A stretch of DNA of 64,000 bases from Acinetobacter sp. ANC 4204 (GCF_002135205.1 NZ_NEFZ01000001.1:620001-684000); one strand, 5' to 3'. Positions 9,762-19,202 are shown, counted from the stretch's first letter. The notes: generated by a model not told the origin, from the letters alone. Numbers and translations are program-made.

Positions 9762-9777
9762 TATAGCGCTGAATTTT

Positions 9778-9803
9778 AAAAGCCCTGCTCTGTGCAGGGC
9801 TTT
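9778..9803 (+). terminator. Terminator between prs and rplY
   Basis: The hairpin AAAGCCCTGC / GCAGGGCTTT with a TCTGT loop lies 17 bp after the prs stop. The T tract is short (TTTGT), so some read-through into rplY is possible. Confidence 0.7.
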
Positions 9804-9862
9804 GTCTCACTAGGTCGGTCGCAGATCTAGTTTATTTAAAACTTAAATTAAGGATGTCTATC

Positions 9863-10159
9863 ATGGCAAACTTCGTATTAAACGCTCAAGCGCGTGAAGC
9901 AGCTAACCAAGGGAAAGGTGCGAGCCGCCGCCTTCGTCATGCTGCTCAAGTTCCAGCAATCATCTACGGTGGTGCTGCTGAACCTGTAGCTGTTACTTTA
10001 GAACTTCGTGAGCTTGTTAAAGCTTTAGAAAGCAATGCTTTCTTCGAAGAAGTTGTTGAAATCAAAGTTGGCGATAAAGTTGAAAGCGTTAAAATCAAAG
10101 CGTTACAACGTCACCCAGCTAAAAACACACCTATGCACGCTGACTTCGTTCGCGCATAA
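9863..10159 (+). CDS. rplY: 50S ribosomal protein L25
   Basis: L25 binds 5S rRNA in the large ribosomal subunit. The 98-residue product is the short single-domain form, as in E. coli, not the longer CTC form; it has the family segments [21 protein letters not shown] and [11 protein letters not shown]. Two in-frame ATGs exist. The second (9863) is chosen because the AGGA site lies about nine bases before it, whereas it abuts the first ATG (9854), and MANF is the expected N-terminus. pth follows 18 bp later. Confidence 0.94.
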   Translation: MANFVLNAQAREAANQGKGASRRLRHAAQVPAIIYGGAAEPVAVTLELRELVKALESNAFFEEVVEIKVGDKVESVKIKALQRHPAKNTPMHADFVRA

Positions 10160-10177
10160 GTGTTATTGGTGTAATTA

Positions 10178-10759
10178 GTGTCAAATATTTCACTGATTGT
10201 TGGTTTGGGCAACCCAGGTTCTGAGTATGCCCAAACCCGCCATAATGCAGGCTTTTGGTTTGTTGAACGCCTTGCAGAACAATATGGCATTACGCTAAAA
10301 AAAGACCCAAAATTCAATGGAATGAGTGGGCGTGGTAATATCGAAGGTCAAGACGTCCGTCTGTTATTACCCACAACCTTTATGAACCTTGTTGGTAAAA
10401 GTGTTGTTCCCTTCGCAAAATTCTACAATATTGCTCCAGAAGCAATACTGATTGCTCACGATGAACTCGATATGAACCCTGGTGTCATTCGCCTAAAAAC
10501 AGGTGGTGGTCATGGTGGACATAATGGTTTACGTGACATAGTTCCTCATATCGGCCCAAACTTCCATCGCTTACGCATTGGAATTGGCCATCCAGGCTCA
10601 AAAGAACGTGTTTCAGGACATGTCCTGAGCAAAGCACCAAGCAATGAACAAAATTTAATGGATGACGCAATCCATCACGCATTAGCTCGCACTAAAATGC
10701 TGGTGAATGGTGAGATTCAGCCAGCCATGAATCAAATCAATGCTTACAAACCGAACTGA
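10178..10759 (+). CDS. pth: Peptidyl-tRNA hydrolase
   Basis: Pth frees tRNA from peptidyl-tRNA that has dropped off ribosomes. The 193-residue protein has the conserved N-terminus LIVGLGNPGSEYAQTRHN with catalytic His22, followed by LLLPTTFMNLVGKSV, AHDELDMNPG and the GGGHGGHNGLRDI loop. The start is GTG at 10178. It follows rplY closely and the rplY-pth order is widespread in Proteobacteria. No clear terminator is seen in the 143-bp gap before panD. Confidence 0.95.
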   Translation: MSNISLIVGLGNPGSEYAQTRHNAGFWFVERLAEQYGITLKKDPKFNGMSGRGNIEGQDVRLLLPTTFMNLVGKSVVPFAKFYNIAPEAILIAHDELDMNPGVIRLKTGGGHGGHNGLRDIVPHIGPNFHRLRIGIGHPGSKERVSGHVLSKAPSNEQNLMDDAIHHALARTKMLVNGEIQPAMNQINAYKPN

Positions 10760-10902
10760 TAAGTCAAAAATTTGTTGAACGCTACTGCTTGCCATAGTGT
10801 CATTTTAAAGGCAAAATGCGCTTGCCTGATTGCTTATCCAGCAAGTTCAGTTTGATTTAACCATAAGATAACGATCTTAGGTCCACTCAGGAGACGCTCG
10901 TC

Positions 10903-11283
10903 ATGCTATCTCGTTTATTAAAAGCAAAAATCCACCGTTGTGTTGTTACTCAAGCTGAACTCCATTATGAAGGCTCATGTGCAATTGACGGTCTTTTATT
11001 GGATTTAGCCGGTATCCGCGAATATGAAGAAATTCACATGTGGAACGTGACAAATGGTAAGCGTTTCAGTACCTATGCAATTCGTGGTGAAGAAGGTTCT
11101 GGCATCATTTCAGTCAATGGTGGCGCAGCACATCAAGCTGATGTAGGTGACCTAATGATTATCGCGACCTTTGGTGATTTTACAGAAGCTGAAGCAAATG
11201 CACATAAACCACGCTTGGTTTATGCAAATCCAGATAACACTGTAAGTCACATGGCAAACTGTATTCCAGTACAAGTGGCTTAA
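10903..11283 (+). CDS. panD: Aspartate 1-decarboxylase (pyruvoyl proenzyme)
   Basis: PanD decarboxylates L-aspartate to beta-alanine for pantothenate and coenzyme A. The 126-residue proenzyme carries the self-cleavage site [10 protein letters not shown], where Gly24-Ser25 is cut to make the pyruvoyl cofactor, and the conserved Tyr in [11 protein letters not shown] ribosome binding site CAGGAGAC precedes the ATG. It is a single-gene unit here, without panB or panC, and ends in a strong terminator. Confidence 0.96.
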   Translation: MLSRLLKAKIHRCVVTQAELHYEGSCAIDGLLLDLAGIREYEEIHMWNVTNGKRFSTYAIRGEEGSGIISVNGGAAHQADVGDLMIIATFGDFTEAEANAHKPRLVYANPDNTVSHMANCIPVQVA

Positions 11284-11294
11284 ACCCAATAGAT

Positions 11295-11324
11295 TAAAAA
11301 AATCCGCTGCGTGCGGATTTTTTT
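11295..11324 (+). terminator. Terminator after panD
   Basis: The stem AAAAATCCGC / GCGGATTTTT with a TGCGT loop is flanked by A and T runs, so it may also end transcripts arriving from the opposite strand (the GDYxxLxY gene at 11348). Confidence 0.85.
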
Positions 11325-11347
11325 ATCAGCAGAATCATACCATTGTA

Positions 11348-11950
11348 TCAAGTTGGATCAGAACGAAATCCGCTCAGCCAATCCCGTTTACTCTCACAGC
11401 CTAAATCTTGTAGCTGATTACCTTTCAATGCCGTAAGTATCGCATTGCCCTGCTCATCGACTTTAAACTCAGCATATTCTGCCTGCTGATAACAATCGGC
11501 TAAACCTTCTGCAAATAAAAAACTTCTCGATGCAGGATAAAGCTGGTTATAACGATTATTCGGGTTTTGTAAAATCAGTCGAGCTGTCCGAACATTTTTA
11601 GGCGACTCAAAATAGCTATGGATCACGCGCCTATGTGCATCGAGTTCAACATAAGTGAGCACCGAAGACTTGTTGTTAATCACTTCATCAAAATAATGAC
11701 CTGAAAAAATCTGATCTTCTTGATTGATGTTGGCTTGGTTGTTACTTTCTGGGTTTGAATGCTGTGGCGCAAAATAAAGTTGATAATTTAGTGCCATATA
11801 ATCACCCTGAATAATCGAACGCGGGTCTACAGGTTGCAAACGCACATATATGCTTTGACTATGGTTTATGTGCCATTCATTTTTAAAGATTAAGCCTAAA
11901 AATACTGCGATGCTAAGTAGTGCCAAAACAAGAGGAATCATTTTTTTCAT
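11348..11950 (-). CDS. GDYxxLxY-motif membrane-anchored protein
   Basis: This 200-residue protein has one N-terminal membrane segment (IPLVLALLSIAVFLGLIF) and a soluble, probably periplasmic, remainder. The phrase SIIQGDYMALNYQL matches the GDYxxLxY family, which is usually encoded beside DUF2157/DUF4401 membrane proteins. Its ATG overlaps the stop of the upstream gene by four bases (ATGA), so the two are translationally coupled. The function is unknown; by analogy it may form an envelope complex with its partner. Confidence 0.75.
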   Translation of the reverse strand: MKKMIPLVLALLSIAVFLGLIFKNEWHINHSQSIYVRLQPVDPRSIIQGDYMALNYQLYFAPQHSNPESNNQANINQEDQIFSGHYFDEVINNKSSVLTYVELDAHRRVIHSYFESPKNVRTARLILQNPNNRYNQLYPASRSFLFAEGLADCYQQAEYAEFKVDEQGNAILTALKGNQLQDLGCESKRDWLSGFRSDPT

Positions 11951-13731
11951 ACCCCAAACTCCTCTTTTTGCTTAAATATAGTCAAGCTCAATGTCAGTAA
12001 GAGCAACATCAGCCCTGACAAAAACATGCTTAAACTTTTAATCAGAAAGGTCACATCAAGGGAATAATATAAAAACCCTAAAATTACAGCGAAAGTTGCC
12101 AGTGCAAATCCATAGATCACTTTATCTTGTGTTTTTAATGCCCATGAAATGATGGCCAAACAAATAAAAATATCGAAATAGCCATAAAAAATCAGTCCTG
12201 CTGCGAAAGCAACCAAAATGAAGTGCGCAAATAAATGAAACTGCTTTTGAATATGTAAAAAGACAAAAAGTACAAACCATAAAATCGGCAGACCAAAAGC
12301 CAATATCGGAATGTGCTCAATTTTCGCTAATTCATATTTCCCAAATAAAGTATAAAAGCCCATGGAAAATAGAATAACTCCAAGTGCTGCAAGTAATACA
12401 CTACGTTGATATTCAGTTGGCTGTATAAATTTTATAGCCAGAATTCCCAGATAAAAAACATAATTCCAAAGCGCTAAATAGACAAAATTCTCAACAATAT
12501 TACGCCAACTGAGATGTGCATTAATATCCCAAATACACGCCACACCTGCTGCATATAAACCCAAAATTTGAACAAAAACAAAGAACCAATGTGTACGCAT
12601 AAAATAGGCGAGTGCAAGCATCACCAATTGTAAAAATAGAATAGGTATAATTTGATTCATCAAATCAACGGTGTGAAAAATCACCGCAATTTGTCCTGCA
12701 ACCCAGAGACAATAAGCAAATTGTCTTAAAAACAAACTTTGTTTAGCTTTCAACAAGTAAGCAGCCAAAGCTACAAAGACAATACCCATAATTAAAGAGA
12801 AATTCCCCCAAAAGGTCAGCATCAACGTAGCAAAGACGATGCCCGCAATCCAAGCTCCTACCGCAAGCGGAATAGCATTGAAACGACTATGTGGAATAAA
12901 TTTAATTAAAAGATAAGTGATGAAAGCAAACCACACAAAAATAATCAGCGCGATAAAAAATAATTCAAAAATTTCATTCTGACCAAACCACTCCGTCACT
13001 GCTTTCACAATGATCAAGGTAAAGCTAATACCCAAGCCAACGGCTGAAAGTGCGCTACATAGCTGATCTTTATTTTGATAATAGTAAGCCAGTGAAATGC
13101 CCAACAAGAGAAAAGACACGATGAAATAAAGAATGTTTTTATCAGCATAGAGATACATCGCCATATGCCAAACCGAGAGAATGGCAAACCACAGCAAGAA
13201 TAAATAACGGAGTTTCGAATAATATTTATTGCAGAAATAGAATTGAATCAGTGCAAATACATGAATACTGATTAAGAAAAGCTCTGGATATTGATCTCCC
13301 CAAAAGGTTTGAATAAAAAACAGAAACAATGCCAATTGGCTGGTCATACATAAAAGGAAAAACATCCCGATATTCGGACGATATAACCACGGTAAAAGCA
13401 GCACAGACCAAAGTAGAAATAATAAATAGCTGTCAGCACCCGTTTGATAAATTTGACCAATCACAGCCAAACTTAAACCAATCATCAAACCACAGATACT
13501 ATGTAAACACTGCACTAGAAAATCATGTTTTGTCAGCCACAAGCTAAAAACCGCACCGAGGAATAATAACAACTGAGGAATAGCCAGTTGAATATTCTTT
13601 GGCAACATAAACCAATTGGCAGCAACCAAATACAACATACTGACCGCAATGAGTGTAAAACCAAAAACTTGAAGATGCTTGATGAAGGACTCAGCATTCC
13701 AAGGATAATCGTATTGTTGAATTTTAATCAC
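11947..13731 (-). CDS. Polytopic membrane protein, DUF2157/DUF4401 type
   Basis: The product (594 residues from the chosen start) is almost entirely hydrophobic, with well over a dozen predicted membrane spans, the arrangement of the DUF2157 (N-terminal) plus DUF4401 (C-terminal) family. GTG at 13731 is chosen because an AGAGGGGG ribosome binding site sits just before it; an ATG at 13764 in the same frame lacks such a site and would place that purine run inside the gene. It is followed by the overlapping GDYxxLxY gene. No transporter or enzyme motif is recognisable, so the role is unknown. Confidence 0.75.
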   Translation of the reverse strand: MIKIQQYDYPWNAESFIKHLQVFGFTLIAVSMLYLVAANWFMLPKNIQLAIPQLLLFLGAVFSLWLTKHDFLVQCLHSICGLMIGLSLAVIGQIYQTGADSYLLFLLWSVLLLPWLYRPNIGMFFLLCMTSQLALFLFFIQTFWGDQYPELFLISIHVFALIQFYFCNKYYSKLRYLFLLWFAILSVWHMAMYLYADKNILYFIVSFLLLGISLAYYYQNKDQLCSALSAVGLGISFTLIIVKAVTEWFGQNEIFELFFIALIIFVWFAFITYLLIKFIPHSRFNAIPLAVGAWIAGIVFATLMLTFWGNFSLIMGIVFVALAAYLLKAKQSLFLRQFAYCLWVAGQIAVIFHTVDLMNQIIPILFLQLVMLALAYFMRTHWFFVFVQILGLYAAGVACIWDINAHLSWRNIVENFVYLALWNYVFYLGILAIKFIQPTEYQRSVLLAALGVILFSMGFYTLFGKYELAKIEHIPILAFGLPILWFVLFVFLHIQKQFHLFAHFILVAFAAGLIFYGYFDIFICLAIISWALKTQDKVIYGFALATFAVILGFLYYSLDVTFLIKSLSMFLSGLMLLLLTLSLTIFKQKEEFGV

Positions 13732-13996
13732 TCCCACCCCCTCTCTTATTTTTATCTTGATCATTTCAAATCATTCAATCTGTAGAAAACGTCTTATTCA
13801 TGTTTATGGTTCTTCTCAAGTATTCATTTTCAAACATTAAACTCATACTAAGTGAAATCATACACAGAGAGTGTTGGTCTTTAGCAAACCAATAACATAA
13901 ACAACCCTATAGCAAAAATTGTTCTATGTATAAAACTGATCATTCTAAAACTCCCCCTGTTTTTATAAATATTTAGCACTATAATGGGCTTACATC

Positions 13997-14155
13997 GCTT
14001 CAGGGCGGGGTGCAATTCCCCACCGGTGGTAAGTTCAGTTGAATGACTCAGACTGAATCAGCCCACGAGCCAGCCAAGCAGAAATCATCTGTTTGGCTCG
14101 CAGATTTGGTTCAACTCCAAAGCCGACGGTATAGTCCGGATGAAAGAAGACGACG
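13997..14155 (+). ncRNA. FMN riboswitch (RFN element)
   Basis: The conserved RFN blocks are present in order: TTCAGGGCGGGGTGCAATTC, CCCCACCGGTGGTAAG, a variable stem-loop with AGCCAGCCAAGCAGAAATCATC, AGCCGACGGTATAGTCCGGA and GATGAAAGAAGACGA. FMN binding is known to turn off riboflavin genes downstream; here the target is ribB, whose ATG lies about 105 bases further on. Confidence 0.96.
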
Positions 14156-14260
14156 TGACCAATAGAATCTCAGGTGCAAACCTGTGAGGATTTATTGCTA
14201 CGCCAATTTTTCAAAGTCCTGAAATGTTCAACCGTACTTTAATTTTACGCGAGCGTTTCA

Positions 14261-14920
14261 ATGTCTAGTTTGATTCAACCCGAAATTTTCTTTTCAGCCC
14301 TTTCTCCAGCTGAACAACGTATCCAACAAGCTTTAGAAGATATCCGCCAAGGTAAACCTGTTTTGGTGATGGATGACTTTGACCGTGAAAACGAAGCCGA
14401 CCTCATTGTGGCTGCCGAAACTCTCACCGTCGAAACAATGGCACGTATGATTCGTGATGGTTCTGGCATTGTCTGTTTATGTCTGACCGATGAATTGGCC
14501 GATCACTTAGAGCTTGTGCCTATGGTGTCAGATAACTCGAGTCAGTTTAAAACAGCATTCACTGTAACCATTGAAGCTGCAACTGGCGTGACTACTGGTG
14601 TGTCTGCACAAGACCGCACTACCACAGTCAAAGCCGCGATTAAGGATGGGGCTATTGCCAGCGACTTAAACCGCCCCGGTCATGTATTCCCACTTCGTGC
14701 ACGCCAAGGCGGTGTGCTCACCCGTCGTGGTCATACCGAAGGGACAATTGATTTAGCACGTTTAGCAGGCTTGAAGCCAGCAGGTGTCTTGTGTGAACTG
14801 ACCAATGCCGATGGAACTATGGCCTCAGGCATTCAAGTGTTGGCTTATGCACAAACGCATCAGTTGACCGTGATCACTATTGAAGAATTGGTGCAGTATC
14901 GCATTAAACACGGAGTCTAG
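14261..14920 (+). CDS. ribB: 3,4-dihydroxy-2-butanone-4-phosphate synthase
   Basis: RibB converts ribulose-5-phosphate to dihydroxybutanone phosphate, one of the two precursors of riboflavin. The 219-residue protein contains [12 protein letters not shown], the acidic metal and substrate loop, and the C-terminal segments [13 protein letters not shown] and [17 protein letters not shown]. It is the stand-alone form without a fused GTP cyclohydrolase II domain. It is controlled by the FMN riboswitch just upstream and closed by a terminator shared with the convergent LysE-type gene. Confidence 0.96.
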   Translation: MSSLIQPEIFFSALSPAEQRIQQALEDIRQGKPVLVMDDFDRENEADLIVAAETLTVETMARMIRDGSGIVCLCLTDELADHLELVPMVSDNSSQFKTAFTVTIEAATGVTTGVSAQDRTTTVKAAIKDGAIASDLNRPGHVFPLRARQGGVLTRRGHTEGTIDLARLAGLKPAGVLCELTNADGTMASGIQVLAYAQTHQLTVITIEELVQYRIKHGV

Positions 14921-14937
14921 TTTTTAAGCTCACAATC

Positions 14938-14964
14938 AAAAAGCCTCCATATTGGAGGCTTTTT
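14938..14964. terminator. Bidirectional terminator between ribB and the LysE-type gene
   Basis: A 12-bp perfect stem, AAAAAGCCTCCA with TGGAGGCTTTTT, has a three-base loop. The A and T runs serve both strands of this convergent pair. Confidence 0.9.
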
Positions 14965-14982
14965 GATACAGTACCATCAATA

Positions 14983-15597
14983 TCAAGCAAAGACAGTATA
15001 AATACCATAGAGCGCAATGCTGACCAATATCGCGCCACAAACACCTAACAGCTTATTGTACAAAGCGGACTGCGAGAGTTTATTAAAACCCAAATAAACC
15101 AAAGACAAGGTGCTGAAGTCTAGAATAATCCAGAGAATGGTCAATAGTACAAGGCTGACATCGACATCGCTGGTAACCCCGATGAACTGTGGGAAAAATG
15201 AAGCAAAGAAAATAATATCTTTCGGATTGGAAATACCCACCAAGAAACCTTGCTTAAAACCTCCCTGTACCGCAGTTAACTGCACAGGTGCAGTATCAGG
15301 TTCTTGCGCAACAGCTTCTTTTAAAATTTGAAAGCCTAAATAGGCAATATATAAGCAGCCTAAAACTTTAATGGCATTTAGCCAATGCTCTGCAATATTT
15401 AAAAAGCCTTTTAAAATCAGCACTGACAAAACAATAAGGACTAAAGAGGCTAAGTTCGTCCCAAAAATGGTTTTTAAGGCTTGTTTATATCCACCTTTTA
15501 GACCTGCACTGGCAACCAGTAACATCACTGGGCCAGGTGTTGCAATCATGACCACCACAGCCATACAGTACAGCATGAGTTCAAATACATTTACCAT
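14983..15597 (-). CDS. LysE/RhtB family amino-acid exporter
   Basis: The 204-residue protein has six predicted membrane helices and family landmarks: MIATPGPVMLLVASAGLKGGYKQA near the N-terminus and GFLVGISNPKDIIFFASFFPQF in the middle. Members export amino acids such as lysine, homoserine, threonine or leucine; the substrate cannot be told from sequence. AAGGAT precedes the ATG. It converges on ribB through a shared terminator, and the DUF1289 gene lies just upstream on the same strand. Confidence 0.88.
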   Translation of the reverse strand: MVNVFELMLYCMAVVVMIATPGPVMLLVASAGLKGGYKQALKTIFGTNLASLVLIVLSVLILKGFLNIAEHWLNAIKVLGCLYIAYLGFQILKEAVAQEPDTAPVQLTAVQGGFKQGFLVGISNPKDIIFFASFFPQFIGVTSDVDVSLVLLTILWIILDFSTLSLVYLGFNKLSQSALYNKLLGVCGAILVSIALYGIYTVFA

Positions 15598-15680
15598 CTA
15601 AAAATCCTTTCCCCCAGCCCACGCTCACATACTCTATTTCAGTGACATGAGTATTTTTTTTATACAAAAACAAAGAGGAC

Positions 15681-16166
15681 TTATTCGTCCTCTTCGGTAT
15701 GGATGAGATGTTGCCGAATGGCATCAGCGCGTAAAAAAGCCAAATCATAACTGGCTGTCGCAAGGGCAAGAACACGGCGTTCAAATTCTTGCCAAAGTGG
15801 TTTCACTTGCTGTGCCTGAATACCTAAACCACTCTCTTCTGTAAAACTCTTATTCTTTTCACACACTTTCAAAGCATGATAAAGCTTACGTCCTTTTGAT
15901 GCATCGGGACGCAAACGAACACGTTTGGATAAAACAAAAGCTTCGACCTGCTGTACATCTGCAAATGGCAACATCGGTACTAAAATTTGATCTAGTTGTG
16001 CATCTAAGCGTTGCCAAACTGAACTATGCTGCTCCGAAGTGTAGGTATTCCACTGAATTACCTCATGATTAAAACGACGGCAGCCACGACACACAGAATC
16101 ACCAAATACCGTTGAACAACGCCCTGCACATGGGGTCAAAGAGGCAATTCGACGATCTGTACTCAA
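15681..16166 (-). CDS. DUF1289 family protein
   Basis: Residues 10-45 contain the short DUF1289 pattern, TPCAGRCSTVFGDSVCRGCRR, with four cysteines that may bind a metal or an iron-sulphur cluster, followed by a tryptophan-containing stretch (VIQWNTY). About 110 further residues form a helical extension not present in the shortest family members. The start is TTG at 16166, set by AGGAG eight bases away; an ATG nearer the site opens only a two-codon frame (ATG TTT TGA). Function is not known. Confidence 0.8.
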   Translation of the reverse strand: MSTDRRIASLTPCAGRCSTVFGDSVCRGCRRFNHEVIQWNTYTSEQHSSVWQRLDAQLDQILVPMLPFADVQQVEAFVLSKRVRLRPDASKGRKLYHALKVCEKNKSFTEESGLGIQAQQVKPLWQEFERRVLALATASYDLAFLRADAIRQHLIHTEEDE

Positions 16167-16346
16167 AACATACTCCTGATAAGCAATCTACCAAAACAAA
16201 ATAGATTTTGTCTTCGGCAACTGAATATACACGCTCACCTACAACTTGAGAAGCCATTTAAAATGTTTACTTATCTCGCATCTTGATTGAATTCCATGTA
16301 AAATATGGGCCTTAAAATTATCTATCAAAATACATTGGAGTACTCC

Positions 16347-17279
16347 ATGAACGCTACTGTAGAACAGCTTGCACCTGTAGAACAGCAAGCGACGACTGGT
16401 TGGGTTGTTGCCGCACTTTATCAATTCAAAGAAGTTCTAGATCCTGCTGATCTGCAACAACGTCTTTTAGACTTGGTAAAAACCATCAACCTATGTGGTA
16501 CTCTGATTGTTGCTGGCGAAGGTATTAACGGTACGGTTGCTGGTGATCGCGCTTCGATTAACACTATTCATCAATTCCTTCTAAATGAAGGTTTCAATGA
16601 TATGGAATACAAAGAGTCTGACAGTGCAGACAAACCATTTCGTAAGATGAAAATCAAACTTAAAAAAGAAATCGTCACTTTAGGTGTGGAAGTTAAACCA
16701 CGCGATTTAGTCGGTCACTACCTTGATCCGAAAGAGTGGAATGAACTGATTGCGCGCGATGATGTCATTTTGGTCGATACCCGTAATGACTATGAATACA
16801 AAGCAGGAACGTTTAAAGGTGCCATTGACCCGAAAACGGAAACCTTCCGCGAATTCCCTGATTATGTAAAACAAAACTTAGAACAGCATAAAGATAAAAA
16901 AATTGCGATGTTCTGTACAGGCGGTATCCGCTGTGAAAAATCTACATCATTACTTCTTCAAGAAGGTTTCAATGAGGTTTACCACCTTAAAGGCGGGATC
17001 TTAAAGTACTTAGAAGAAACCCCTGCTGAGGAAAGCATGTGGGAAGGTGAATGTTTCGTATTTGATGGTCGTACAGCTGTCACACATGGTGTCGAAGAAG
17101 GTCTAAACATTAAATGCCATGCTTGTGGTTGGCCACTTCTTCCAGTAGAAGCTGAAGAAACCAGTTATGAACACGGCGTATCATGCAAATACTGCATTGA
17201 TAAAACCACTGAAAAACAAAAAGAAGGCTTCCGTATGCGCCAGTCACAAATTGCAGCAGCAAAACGTAAACGCCTTTGA
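16347..17279 (+). CDS. trhO: tRNA uridine-34 hydroxylase TrhO (rhodanese-related)
   Basis: TrhO (YceA) makes 5-hydroxyuridine at the wobble position of certain tRNAs using oxygen. The 310-residue protein has an N-terminal acylphosphatase-like domain (LCGTLIVAGEGINGTVAG), a rhodanese domain whose active loop reads FCTGGIRCEKS, and a C-terminal cysteine pair segment (CHACGWPL and SCKYCID). ATG at 16347 is chosen for its TTGGAG site seven bases upstream and the absence of such a site at the in-frame codon at 16305. A strong terminator follows. Confidence 0.93.
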   Translation: MNATVEQLAPVEQQATTGWVVAALYQFKEVLDPADLQQRLLDLVKTINLCGTLIVAGEGINGTVAGDRASINTIHQFLLNEGFNDMEYKESDSADKPFRKMKIKLKKEIVTLGVEVKPRDLVGHYLDPKEWNELIARDDVILVDTRNDYEYKAGTFKGAIDPKTETFREFPDYVKQNLEQHKDKKIAMFCTGGIRCEKSTSLLLQEGFNEVYHLKGGILKYLEETPAEESMWEGECFVFDGRTAVTHGVEEGLNIKCHACGWPLLPVEAEETSYEHGVSCKYCIDKTTEKQKEGFRMRQSQIAAAKRKRL

Positions 17280-17299
17280 TCATTTGCTCGCTTTATCCA

Positions 17300-17330
17300 A
17301 ATAAGCCCTCATTTGAGGGCTTATTTTTTT
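17300..17330 (+). terminator. Terminator after trhO
   Basis: The stem AATAAGCCCTC / GAGGGCTTATT with an ATTT loop is followed by a run of T. Confidence 0.88.
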
Positions 17331-17488
17331 ATATAGTTCACGTTTTTAAAATTATTTAACAATTTTGTCATGGCGTTCTGATAAATCTAATTCATACTGT
17401 ACAAATAATAACCTAAAGTGGTGTACTAAAAGTCTCCACATAACAATAAAAATGACGTTCCTAAACGACGAAACATAGGATAATTGCT

Positions 17489-17788
17489 ATGCATAAAATG
17501 ATCCTTTCGCGCCATCGCGATCTAATTCGTAATGCTGCAGCCAACCGTATTGAACAATATCACCATACCAGTTTCAATCAGATTAAGGCCAAGCTTGAAC
17601 AACGTACACATTTGTTTATTGTGGTTTTGGGCATGTTGATTGGTTCAAGTATCTCACTTGGGATTGGCTATCACTTAGACTCAACGATCTTCAATTATGG
17701 GCTACTCATTCTCATTCCGATTGTATTCGCTTACACTTTACGCAAAGTATATATTCACACCCTGACACATACGCGTTTTGATGAATAG
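17489..17788 (+). CDS. Small two-span membrane protein of unknown function
   Basis: The 99-residue product has a basic N-terminal half (SRHRDLIRNAAANRIEQY) and two closely spaced hydrophobic helices at about residues 44-60 and 66-83, with a short polar tail. AGGATAATTGCT precedes the ATG, a plausible ribosome binding site. I do not recognise the family. It is bounded by terminators upstream (trhO) and downstream, so it is an independent unit. Confidence 0.65.
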   Translation: MHKMILSRHRDLIRNAAANRIEQYHHTSFNQIKAKLEQRTHLFIVVLGMLIGSSISLGIGYHLDSTIFNYGLLILIPIVFAYTLRKVYIHTLTHTRFDE

Positions 17789-17818
17789 CAAAACAATACA
17801 TTGCAAATCTTTACCCAC

Positions 17819-17857
17819 ATGCGATAAGTCCTTAAGATAACTTATCGCATTTATTTT
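17819..17857 (+). terminator. Terminator after the 99-residue membrane protein gene
   Basis: The stem ATGCGATAAGT / ACTTATCGCAT with a ten-base loop is followed by TTATTTTT. Confidence 0.8.
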
Positions 17858-17868
17858 TCACACGTTTT

Positions 17869-18483
17869 ATGAAACTCACCGAGTGGATCATCGCTATCAT
17901 GGAACAATTGGGCTATGTCGGAATTGCCCTACTCATGTTCCTTGATAATGTCTTCCCGCCCATCCCATCCGAGATCATTATGCCCTCTGCAGGTTACTCA
18001 GCATCTCAGGGGCAGCTCATTTTAACTGGGGTCATTATTGCAGGATGTATCGGTTCATTGCTTGCAGCAGCTCTACTGTATTGGGTTGGTTATCAGTTTA
18101 AACAAGACAGCATCTTTAGATGGGTTGACCGCTATGGAAAATACTTATTTATTAAATCCAGCGATGTCAAAAAATCTTTAGACTGGTTTGAACAATATGG
18201 ACACCGTATTGTGTTCTTTGGTCGGATGATTCCTGCGGTACGTTCACTGATCAGTATTCCCGCAGGGATGAGCCGTATGCCCTTTTGGAAGTTCATGTTT
18301 TATAGTGGACTCGGTACGATTATCTGGACAACATTTTTAGCAACAGTCGGTTATTACTTTGGTGAAAACCAAGCATTGATGCATCAAATTTTTAGTAAAG
18401 TCGGTTATGTGATTATTACCATTGTTGCTGTGCTTATTTCATGGATTCTATACCGCAAACATTTACGCAAAACTCGCAGTTAA
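17869..18483 (+). CDS. DedA family membrane protein
   Basis: The 204-residue protein has the DedA/SNARE-associated pattern: an N-terminal helix with FLDNVFPPIPSEIIMPSAGY, an amphipathic stretch with the FFGRMIPAVRSLISIPAGM motif, and C-terminal membrane helices. DedA proteins are linked to membrane potential and to recycling of undecaprenyl or other lipid carriers; the cargo here cannot be specified. The hairpin of the preceding terminator ends about 10 bases before the start. The ABZJ_00895-type gene follows by 22 bp, so the two are probably co-transcribed. Confidence 0.9.
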   Translation: MKLTEWIIAIMEQLGYVGIALLMFLDNVFPPIPSEIIMPSAGYSASQGQLILTGVIIAGCIGSLLAAALLYWVGYQFKQDSIFRWVDRYGKYLFIKSSDVKKSLDWFEQYGHRIVFFGRMIPAVRSLISIPAGMSRMPFWKFMFYSGLGTIIWTTFLATVGYYFGENQALMHQIFSKVGYVIITIVAVLISWILYRKHLRKTRS

Positions 18484-18505
18484 TTTTTTTATTTTGGGGA
18501 AATAC

Positions 18506-18922
18506 ATGAAACACTACTTACTGCACTTCGCCGCAGTATATAGCATTGCTTTAGTACTCTTAATCACAGTACTCATCTTTGGTTTAAACCTTGGTGGTTT
18601 TACCTTAATTCCAACCTTAGTAGCCTGTGCTTTGATCACTGTGGGACACTTCGTTAAAAAAGAAAAACGCGTTCCAAGTAATCATGAAAAGATTCAGCTG
18701 GTGTGGGGCTCAAGTGCTGTTGCCATTATCATTGGCAGTTTTTTTGTCCTATTCTTAGTTGTGATGAATCCCAATGCTGAAGCCATTATGAAATCTGTCG
18801 ATAATGCTGGCATCGGACTCACAGCAGTAGTGATGTTGTGTATGGTCGCGATTCATGGTGCTATTTTCCATATTGCTTATGGATGGTATGCAACATTTTA
18901 TGATCAAAAACATAACCATTAG
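18506..18922 (+). CDS. ABZJ_00895-type small membrane protein
   Basis: The 138-residue product starts at ATG 18506, set by TGGGGA nine bases upstream; the frame is open further upstream but only by overlapping the dedA gene. It has four predicted membrane helices (about residues 8-28, 33-50, 67-90 and 105-125). Sequence and length resemble a family I know as ABZJ_00895, found mostly in Acinetobacter and without an assigned function; this identification is from memory and moderately sure. Confidence 0.65.
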   Translation: MKHYLLHFAAVYSIALVLLITVLIFGLNLGGFTLIPTLVACALITVGHFVKKEKRVPSNHEKIQLVWGSSAVAIIIGSFFVLFLVVMNPNAEAIMKSVDNAGIGLTAVVMLCMVAIHGAIFHIAYGWYATFYDQKHNH

Positions 18923-18977
18923 GCTGAATAATGGACATAACCTATCGAAATAAAACTTGAGCATGTCCATTTTTAGA

Positions 18978-19202
18978 CTACTTTTGTACACCCAAAACCT
19001 TTTGGCTGATTAACAATACAGGCCGTGCTAAAAGCATTACACAAATGAAAGCAGCAGGCCAAGCCATTAACCATGCATGTAACCAATGTTGGATAAAGTC
19101 GGTAATGAAGCCTAAATTTAGCCAAGTCACCCATAATGTCATCAAGAAAGACAATAGCATTGACATTAAAGCTGTATTAAGCAAGCGAAATCTGAGTGTC
19201 AT
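18978..19202 (-). CDS. DUF2798 family two-span membrane protein
   Basis: The 74-residue protein has two membrane helices and the family features LLSFLMTLWVTWLNLGF and HAWLMAWPAAFICVMLLARP. The start is ATG at 19202, preceded by GAGGAAAAAAAT; the in-frame TTG at 19220 has no such site. It diverges from the LysR gene at 19295 with a 92-bp gap, the usual layout of a LysR regulator and its target. Function is unknown. Confidence 0.8.
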   Translation of the reverse strand: MTLRFRLLNTALMSMLLSFLMTLWVTWLNLGFITDFIQHWLHAWLMAWPAAFICVMLLARPVLLISQKVLGVQK

